A DNA stretch of 10,492 nucleotides. It comes from Methanosarcinaceae archaeon (GTDB lineage: Archaea > Halobacteriota > Methanosarcinia > Methanosarcinales > Methanosarcinaceae). The position numbers were made by a program, and so were the translations under genes. Positions within the stretch are counted from its first letter, which is position 1; every line of letters begins with the position of its first letter. Shown here piece by piece: positions 5,711-10,492 of the stretch. Location of the stretch: assembly GCA_030609665.1 (NCBI GenBank), contig JAUWBW010000049.1, positions 1-10,492 of the forward strand, given 5' to 3'. The notes under the pieces were generated by a model, which was not told the origin of the DNA, did no database searches, and saw nothing but the letters and a program-made list of their open reading frames with translations.

Positions 5711-7087
5711 ATGGATGAAGAAACAACCCAACGTCAAAAACTTGTGATCATCGGTGGCGGTGCTGTTGGAATGGCAGTTGCAACACACACACAGCGCCAT
5801 GGGAACTATTCTGTCACAGTTATATCAAAAGACACACACACCGCATACAGCCAGTGCGGGATACCGTTCGTACTTGGTGGTGAGATCAAGGATTTTGATG
5901 CACTGATTGTAAGAAGCCCCGAATTCTTCGAACGGATGGGGATCAATGTTAGACTTGACACCACAGTCAATACAATTGACATCGATTCTAAAACTATCCA
6001 TGTCGACGATGAGATACTTCCTTTTGACAAACTTGTGATCGCGACCGGAAGTCGCACACACATACCTGACAACATCAAACCCTACATCAAACTTGATAAT
6101 GTGTTTACACTTCGCACCTTATCTGATGGTATTAAGATCCAAAATGCACTAAAAACTACTGAAAATCTGACCATCATAGGCAGCGGCTTGATCGGTGTCG
6201 AAGTTGCAGCCTCTGCGGCAAAACTTGGGATCAACACAACGCTTGTTAACCGCAACTACTCACTCCTCTCACGCAACATTGACTCGGACATGTCCGAGAT
6301 CGTGCGGTCGCATCTTGTGTCAATGGGTGTAGATGTCATAACCGACACTGTGCCCGAATCCATGAACGGCACCACAAAAGTTGAATCTGTCACCATTGAC
6401 AATAACGACATATCGGCTGATACCGTAATCATCTCCACAGGTGTGATTCCAGAAACTTCACTTGCGCAGGACGCAGGAATTGAGATTGGCAAAAGCGGCG
6501 GTATTGTAGTAGATGAGCAACTACAAGTAAAGGTCAAGAATATATCCCACCCTGATGTTTTTTCAGGAGGCGAATGCGCACAGGTCTATGATCTTACGAC
6601 CGGCGAGCCTTTTGTAAGCCAACTTGGGAGCACAGCGCGGCGGATGGCTGCCGTTATTGCAAACAACCTGTGTGGCACGCCTTCGACCTTTGGTGCAATA
6701 ACAAACCCATGGATATGCATTGCCGGAGATCTTCAGATAGGAGCAGTGGGGATTACAAGCCAGAGTGCCGGAAAAAGTGGTAAAAAGATTGTAACAGGCA
6801 TGGCAAAAGGATTGACACGTGCCGGGTATTACCCGGGAGGCAGCCAGATATTCATCAAACTAATATTCAGCGACAGGTATCTGGTAGGTGCACAGGTGAT
6901 TGCCGAAGAGGGAGTCAAAGAGCGCATCGACGGACTTGCATTCGCAATTAAAAAGAAAGCAACCATCGATGAGATGCTTGAAATGGAAACATGCTATGCG
7001 CCTCCGGTGTCCATGTTGATCGACCCGATCATGTATGCGGTCGAGGATGCACACAAGAAAATCCACCCTCCGGTTGGATTTACTTGA
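5711..7087 (+). CDS. CoA-disulfide reductase / NADH oxidase-like flavoprotein
   Basis: The 458-aa protein belongs to the FAD pyridine-nucleotide disulfide oxidoreductases with a single active cysteine. It has an FAD Rossmann site IIGGGAVG (13-20) and YSQCGIPF with the redox cysteine C49 (46-53). ATGS (111-114), the NAD(P)H site IIGSGLIGVE (155-164) and ISTGVIPET (241-249) follow. The C-terminal dimerisation domain ends with ETCYAPPVSM (426-435), typical of CoA-disulfide reductase, NADH oxidase and related coenzyme reductases. The likely reaction is NAD(P)H-dependent reduction of a CoA- or similar disulfide, of polysulfide or of oxygen; sequence alone does not decide which. The second FAD motif reads GGEC (287-289 region) where GD is usual. 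The ATG at 5711 has no Shine-Dalgarno site. The gene is 52 bp ahead of rtcA on the same strand. Confidence 0.9.
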   Translation: MDEETTQRQKLVIIGGGAVGMAVATHTQRHGNYSVTVISKDTHTAYSQCGIPFVLGGEIKDFDALIVRSPEFFERMGINVRLDTTVNTIDIDSKTIHVDDEILPFDKLVIATGSRTHIPDNIKPYIKLDNVFTLRTLSDGIKIQNALKTTENLTIIGSGLIGVEVAASAAKLGINTTLVNRNYSLLSRNIDSDMSEIVRSHLVSMGVDVITDTVPESMNGTTKVESVTIDNNDISADTVIISTGVIPETSLAQDAGIEIGKSGGIVVDEQLQVKVKNISHPDVFSGGECAQVYDLTTGEPFVSQLGSTARRMAAVIANNLCGTPSTFGAITNPWICIAGDLQIGAVGITSQSAGKSGKKIVTGMAKGLTRAGYYPGGSQIFIKLIFSDRYLVGAQVIAEEGVKERIDGLAFAIKKKATIDEMLEMETCYAPPVSMLIDPIMYAVEDAHKKIHPPVGFT

Positions 7088-7127
7088 AGTACATAATTTT
7101 ATAAATTAGATACTATAAAAAAATGTA

Positions 7128-7131
7128 GGAG
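7128..7131 (+). promoter_or_regulatory. Ribosome-binding site that decides the rtcA start
   Basis: GGAG lies 8 nt before ATC (7140) and 11 nt before ATT (7143). It supports initiation there, even though neither codon is a standard start. The ATG at 7132, which touches this site, is in a different frame. Confidence 0.5.
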
Positions 7132-7139
7132 ATGGGAAT

Positions 7140-8159
7140 ATCATTGAGATCAACGGTTCATACGGAGAAGGGGGCGGGCAGATCGTCAGGACTGCCGTGT
7201 CCCTGTCCGCGGTGACCGGTGAGGATGTCAGAGTCACCAATATACGAAAGAACCGCCCCAAGCCAGGTTTGAAAGCACAACACATAAAAGCGATAGAAAC
7301 GGCTGCCCTGCTGTGCAATGCTGATGTGACAGGACTTTCGATCGGCTCGACTGATATCACGTTCACTCCACTGGAACTAAGGGGGGGCAACGTTAAACTT
7401 GAGATCGATATCGGAACTGCGGGAAGTATCTCGCTTCTTCTCCAGTGTATCATGCCTGCTGCAGCCTACGCTCCTGGCGATATTGAATTGACCATTACGG
7501 GTGGTACGGATGTAGCATGGTCTCCTCCCATCGATTACCTGAAACACATAACCGCCCGGGCATTGTCAAAGATGGGATATGAGTGTGAGATCGAACTCCT
7601 TGCGCGCGGTTATTATCCAAAAGGCGGGGGGCGGGTGCGTGCACATCTCAAACCTTCCAGACTCAAAGGTTTTGATCTTACGAAAGAGATCGGAGAGGGG
7701 AAGATATACGGCATCTCCCATTGCGCAAACCTGCCCGAACATGTGGCGGAGCGGCAGGCGGATTCGGCTGCATCATTGATCAGGGAAGCCGGATTTGAGT
7801 GTGAGATCGATACCGAATGTGTGACATGCCGCTCAACAGGCAGCGGGATTACTATGTGGTGCGGACTGCTTGGCGGGAGTGCACTTGGTAAACGTGGCTT
7901 GCCTGCCGAAAAAGTTGGCAGGAATGCTGCCAAGGAAATACTCACCGAACTGCGTTTTGGTGCATCAGTCGATGTGCACCTTGCCGACCAGTTGATACCA
8001 TATATGGGGCTTTGCAAATCTGGATTTGGGTTTGGGTCTTATACAGTACGGGAACTGTCACAGCATACGCTGACGAACATCTGGGTAACTGAACAGTTCC
8101 TTGATGTGAAATTCGATATTAATAAAATAGGTGAACTTATTGAAGTATCGATAGAGTGA
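7140..8159 (+). CDS. rtcA: RNA 3'-terminal phosphate cyclase
   Basis: RtcA uses ATP to turn an RNA 3'-phosphate into a 2',3'-cyclic phosphate through a covalent enzyme-AMP. Numbering from 7140 (339 aa, the usual length), the motifs are GSYGEGGGQIVRT (6-18), RKNRPKPGL (36-44), GTAGSISLLLQ (92-102) and GYYPKGGG (157-164). HLADQ follows, with H280 as the nucleophile that is adenylated. The start is odd: the conserved opening IEINGSYGEGGGQ has no ATG, GTG or TTG before it in frame, back to a TAA at 7116. The first standard start is GTG at 7197, which would delete the GEGGGQ motif. ATC at 7140, which would give the canonical M-I-E-I, or ATT at 7143, with GGAG ahead, is the likely initiator. It is convergent with kptA. 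In archaea its physiological RNA targets are unclear. Confidence 0.9.
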   Translation: MIEINGSYGEGGGQIVRTAVSLSAVTGEDVRVTNIRKNRPKPGLKAQHIKAIETAALLCNADVTGLSIGSTDITFTPLELRGGNVKLEIDIGTAGSISLLLQCIMPAAAYAPGDIELTITGGTDVAWSPPIDYLKHITARALSKMGYECEIELLARGYYPKGGGRVRAHLKPSRLKGFDLTKEIGEGKIYGISHCANLPEHVAERQADSAASLIREAGFECEIDTECVTCRSTGSGITMWCGLLGGSALGKRGLPAEKVGRNAAKEILTELRFGASVDVHLADQLIPYMGLCKSGFGFGSYTVRELSQHTLTNIWVTEQFLDVKFDINKIGELIEVSIE

Positions 8160-8198
8160 TGTGAAATATTACTCGATAAAGTGATGTGAAATATCACT
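8149..8198. terminator. 25-bp tandem repeat forming two hairpins between rtcA and kptA
   Basis: A 25-bp unit beginning CGATA, with core AGTGATGTGAAATAT, occurs at 8149-8173 and 8174-8198 with two differences. Each copy folds: GAGTGAT/ATTACTC with one G-U-type position in the first, and AGTGAT/ATCACT perfectly in the second. The block overlaps the last codons of rtcA and the last codons of kptA, so it probably ends both convergent transcripts. Confidence 0.6.
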
Positions 8199-8823
8199 CT
8201 TGTGCCTCTACAATACTCAGGTACTCTGGCGGAACATCATCTACCAGAACAATATCATCATTCACGGCCATAAAAAAGAGACCATCCTGCTGTGCAGTTT
8301 CTGCATCAACCTCGATCACAACCGGATTTTCAGAATGTACCGATGCGGCTTCATTTGCTTTTCTGTATGATGTACTAAGATGAACATATCGCTGGCGTAT
8401 TGGCGCAATGCCATTCTCTAAAATCATGTCAATCTCTTCTAAACTGGCACCGTAGTAAAGATATGCAAATTCATTACCCGGATAATCCAGGTCAACATTA
8501 ACGGAGTGACCATATCTTGCCCTTATACGTGAACCTTCGGCTTCATATCTTCTTTTTATATCAGATTCGATCAGAGCTATCAGACGTTCCTCTGTTGCCC
8601 ATCTGTATCGGCTTTCCATGATGTCACACAGAAGATCAAGGTCAACCCAGCCCTGCATATCCATTTCAAGACCGATGTCGTCAGGGAAATGCCGGAGCGC
8701 GCCGGAAATGAATCTTCCAAGTCTCTCCTCGCGATCATCATCCAGCACATACCTGCCGTTTTCTCCACATTCGGGACATTCGTGACCCCTGAAGTATCCA
8801 TGCTCATTACATTTGCGAATCAT
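8194..8823 (-). CDS. kptA: RNA 2'-phosphotransferase (Tpt1/KptA)
   Basis: KptA/Tpt1 moves an internal RNA 2'-phosphate to NAD+, via an ADP-ribosylated intermediate. In this 209-aa protein residues 5-19 (C5, H8, C16, C19) form a small zinc ribbon, as in archaeal members. LGRFISGALRHFP (35-47) carries the catalytic R44-H45 pair, IRARYGHS (100-107) the third catalytic arginine (R101), and RQRYVHLS (143-150) the last arginine region. Two positions differ from the bacterial and yeast pattern: YYGA (123-126) replaces YHGT, and RARYGHS replaces RAxQGHS. This may be typical of the methanogen subgroup. The ATG at 8823 has no clear Shine-Dalgarno site. The MFS gene ends 41 bp upstream on the same strand, with a TATA-like string (about 8845-8860) in the gap, so kptA may have its own promoter. 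Confidence 0.92.
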   Translation of the reverse strand: MIRKCNEHGYFRGHECPECGENGRYVLDDDREERLGRFISGALRHFPDDIGLEMDMQGWVDLDLLCDIMESRYRWATEERLIALIESDIKRRYEAEGSRIRARYGHSVNVDLDYPGNEFAYLYYGASLEEIDMILENGIAPIRQRYVHLSTSYRKANEAASVHSENPVVIEVDAETAQQDGLFFMAVNDDIVLVDDVPPEYLSIVEAQE

Positions 8824-8864
8824 GATATCTGATTTTAGTTGTATTTTATTGTTAATATATCTTG

Positions 8865-9944
8865 TTAAGAAAATTCCTGAGCCTGCGGTTTGTCAAATAA
8901 CCTGAAAATGGCAAAGCTAAGCAGCGAAAGACCGGATGCACCTATAAAAACTGCCACAAAGCCATAGAATTGCAACAGTATTCCGCCCATGAGTGCACCC
9001 GCAATTCCCGAACCACCGATCATGGAATTGAGAAGACCTGCGGCAGTTGCCTTGTCGATGTTGCGCTCAACAAGTAACTGGTTTGAGCCAACGTAGAGGA
9101 AAGACCACGAACCTGCTACCACGATCATTCCGGGAATGATCAAAAAGTAATTCGGGACAATGGCGTAACTTGCAAACGCGACTACAGAAAGAAGGTAGCC
9201 CCACACAATGATCTGTTCATTCCTAAACCCATCAAGCCGGCGCATTACCAAAAACTGTACTGCCGGATTGATCGCATAGATCATCCCTATCCAGAATGTG
9301 TTTGCCCCGAGTGATACGAGATAGAGCGGAAATATTGTCCACACAGCCACCGCACCGCTATGGCGTAGAAAAAAAGACAGGTATGTGCCAATGTTGCTTA
9401 CGAATGTGTCAATTGAGAAATATGTTACATGGATCGTGGGTTTTTCGATGTCGTCCATCCGCAGGGCACTTATCAGTGCAAAGCAGTAGAAAAGTGAGGA
9501 TAAAGCGAACAGATAGATGATGTTCCCGATAAATCCTGCCAGCAGATATCCCGCCATCCAGCCAAGTGCCCCGAATGAGCTGAACTTACCTATGCTGCGC
9601 TTTTGGTAATGTACATATGCGATAAGTGCAGCAGGATACATTCCTACGCTAAATCCTGCAAACCCTCTTGTGATCGCAAGTGAGAGTGGATCGTATGCAA
9701 ATATCTGCAAAAAGAATGCTATTACAGATACTGCCAGACCAAAAATGACAACGCTTTTGAGACGATGGATGTCTGCCGCTTTGCCGAATATGAACGATGA
9801 GAGAAAAGATGTTGCACCAAAGACCGCACTGATCAGCCCGATCTCAAAATACGTGGCTCCAAGAGACTCTGCGAATAGGGGTATGAAGATAATACTCATC
9901 ATGTATGATGAGTTTGTCAAAAACTGGATTGTGTTGAGTCTCAC
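8865..9944 (-). CDS. Major facilitator superfamily transporter
   Basis: The 359-aa protein is very hydrophobic, with about 12 predicted membrane helices. Approximate positions are 8-28, 34-54, 64-82, 86-111, 122-145, 146-162, 182-207, 214-234, 244-263, 266-290, 303-327 and 329-348. A cytoplasmic loop separates the two halves. GKAADIHRLK (54-63), between helices 2 and 3, matches MFS motif A in degenerate form. The substrate is unknown; efflux-type and sugar-type MFS proteins share these features. The start is GTG at 9944, the only start codon between an upstream in-frame TAA (9962-9960) and Met15, which would cut into helix 1. At ~360 aa it is short for the superfamily because loops and tails are minimal. 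It is divergent from the RPA gene and lies just ahead of kptA; no functional link to RNA repair is evident. Confidence 0.88.
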   Translation of the reverse strand: MRLNTIQFLTNSSYMMSIIFIPLFAESLGATYFEIGLISAVFGATSFLSSFIFGKAADIHRLKSVVIFGLAVSVIAFFLQIFAYDPLSLAITRGFAGFSVGMYPAALIAYVHYQKRSIGKFSSFGALGWMAGYLLAGFIGNIIYLFALSSLFYCFALISALRMDDIEKPTIHVTYFSIDTFVSNIGTYLSFFLRHSGAVAVWTIFPLYLVSLGANTFWIGMIYAINPAVQFLVMRRLDGFRNEQIIVWGYLLSVVAFASYAIVPNYFLIIPGMIVVAGSWSFLYVGSNQLLVERNIDKATAAGLLNSMIGGSGIAGALMGGILLQFYGFVAVFIGASGLSLLSFAIFRLFDKPQAQEFS

Positions 9945-10040
9945 CGGTTCAACAAGTGGTTATCTTTATTTCAAATTGTTGGGATGGACTTTTTTTAAGT
10001 GGAGTGAGGATTAAGTAAGAGACTTTCGTCAGGTTAATGT

Positions 10041-10048
10041 AATATATA
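10041..10048 (+). promoter_or_regulatory. Probable TATA box of the RPA gene
   Basis: AATATATA in a less AT-pure context would place the transcript start near 10070. That gives a leader of about 100 nt before the ATG at 10175. The divergent MFS gene begins 97 bp away on the other side. Confidence 0.35.
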
Positions 10049-10096
10049 CTACACTACAACGTTATCTTAAATTTACTAAAACGATGTATTGTTATA

Positions 10097-10115
10097 CCAG
10101 CTGTTGAACAGCCGG
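10097..10115 (+). promoter_or_regulatory. Leader hairpin upstream of the RPA gene
   Basis: GCTGT (10100-10104) and ACAGC (10108-10112) pair around a TGA loop. After one A/C mismatch, CC (10097-10098) and GG (10114-10115) extend the stem. It lies in the predicted 5' leader, 60 bp before the start codon. It could control translation or simply mark the leader, since the stem is short. Confidence 0.35.
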
Positions 10116-10174
10116 ATATTTGCATTATGTTTTGATGAAATTGCAGTTATACTTACAATAAAACAGGTGTTATC

Positions 10175-10492
10175 ATGGACGATATCAGTGAAATTTACGA
10201 AAAACTCGGCGGTGTGATCAGCAAGGAAGAGTTTATTGAAAAGGTTAATGAAAAAGTTGACCAGATGAGCGGTCTTTGCGATGAGAAAACGGCGGCAATG
10301 CTTGTTGCCCATGACCTCGGGGTCACTGACACGGGACGCGAGGTTACAAAAATCACAGATATTACCGCAGATAGCGGTAATGTGAATTTCATTGCCAAGG
10401 TGATGTCGGTTTTTGATGCAAAGGAGTTTAGTCGAAACGACGGTACGATCGGGAAGGTCGGGAATATCACTGTTGCCGATGAAACGGGATCG
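10175..10492 (+). CDS. RPA-like single-stranded DNA-binding protein, 3' end outside window
   Basis: The frame starts at ATG 10175, preceded by AGGTG with 5 nt spacing, and runs open to the window end: 106 codons with no stop. The N-terminus (MDDISEIYEKLGGVISKEEF, then MSGLCDEKTAAMLVAHDLG, 31-49) is the helical leader typical of methanogen replication protein A. From residue 58 (VTKITDITADSGNVNF) an OB fold begins, ending at ADETGS where the sequence stops. Archaeal RPA coats single-stranded DNA in replication, repair and recombination. Methanosarcinales carry several RPA forms with two or four OB folds with or without a zinc finger. The missing part decides which form this is. It appears to be the first gene of its transcript. 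Confidence 0.9.
   Translation, partial: MDDISEIYEKLGGVISKEEFIEKVNEKVDQMSGLCDEKTAAMLVAHDLGVTDTGREVTKITDITADSGNVNFIAKVMSVFDAKEFSRNDGTIGKVGNITVADETGS

Noticed and set aside
7106..7453. Minus-strand frame over the start of rtcA
   Set aside because: It is antisense to the conserved RtcA N-terminus and shows no family features.
10016..10024. TAAGAGACT, also seen at 5002-5010, as a third IS end
   Set aside because: Only 9 bp match, the following bases diverge at once and no inverted partner is found.
10195..10470. Minus-strand frames at the right end
   Set aside because: They are shadows of the RPA gene, whose plus-strand frame is open to the edge and recognisable.

Overview
The window looks like chromosomal DNA of a methanogenic archaeon, most likely of the Methanosarcinales. 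The evidence is an aconitase-family large subunit of the homoaconitase/isopropylmalate isomerase type, an archaeal RPA (OB-fold ssDNA-binding protein), an archaeal RtcA and an archaeal KptA with a zinc ribbon, a YkgJ-type Cys-cluster protein, AT-rich intergenic DNA with TATA/BRE-like promoters, and few strong Shine-Dalgarno sites. The genus cannot be fixed from this sequence alone. Ten protein genes are supported; the first lacks its 5' end and the last its 3' end.

Layout. 1-1159 (+): 3' part of a TrkA-N/DHH phosphoesterase. 1160-1381: convergent spacer with TCATACA repeats and a perfect 21-bp palindrome. 1382-1984 (-): UbiE-like SAM methyltransferase with a TTG start. 2189-2866 (+): YkgJ-family metal-cluster protein, divergent from the methyltransferase. 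2913-3027: a small palindromic element (MITE-like) with 20-bp terminal inverted repeats. 3108-4394 (+): HacA/LeuC-type large subunit. 4395-4501: two hairpins, one per convergent gene. 4502-4912 (-): two-CBS-domain protein. 4913-5710: about 800 bp without a convincing protein gene. It holds a second IS-end-like remnant, a weak decayed reading frame, and a good candidate for a small structured RNA with its own BRE/TATA promoter (RNA about 5451-5519). 5711-7087 (+): CoA-disulfide reductase/NADH oxidase-like flavoprotein. 7140-8159 (+): RNA 3'-phosphate cyclase RtcA, apparently with a non-AUG start. 8149-8198: a 25-bp tandem repeat forming two hairpins at the junction with convergent KptA (8194-8823, -). 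8865-9944 (-): 12-TM MFS transporter upstream of kptA. 10175-10492 (+): start of an RPA gene behind a roughly 100-nt leader with a hairpin.

How the genes relate. Most look like single-gene transcription units, so there is no large operon. The clearest functional pairing is rtcA and kptA, two RNA-end phosphate enzymes that face each other. HacA would serve the 2-oxosuberate (coenzyme B) or leucine pathway, but its small subunit is not in the window. I did not find a defence island, CRISPR array, tRNA, rRNA or intact insertion sequence. The observations most worth checking are the candidate small RNA at 5451-5519, the non-canonical rtcA start, and the two small mobile-element relics.
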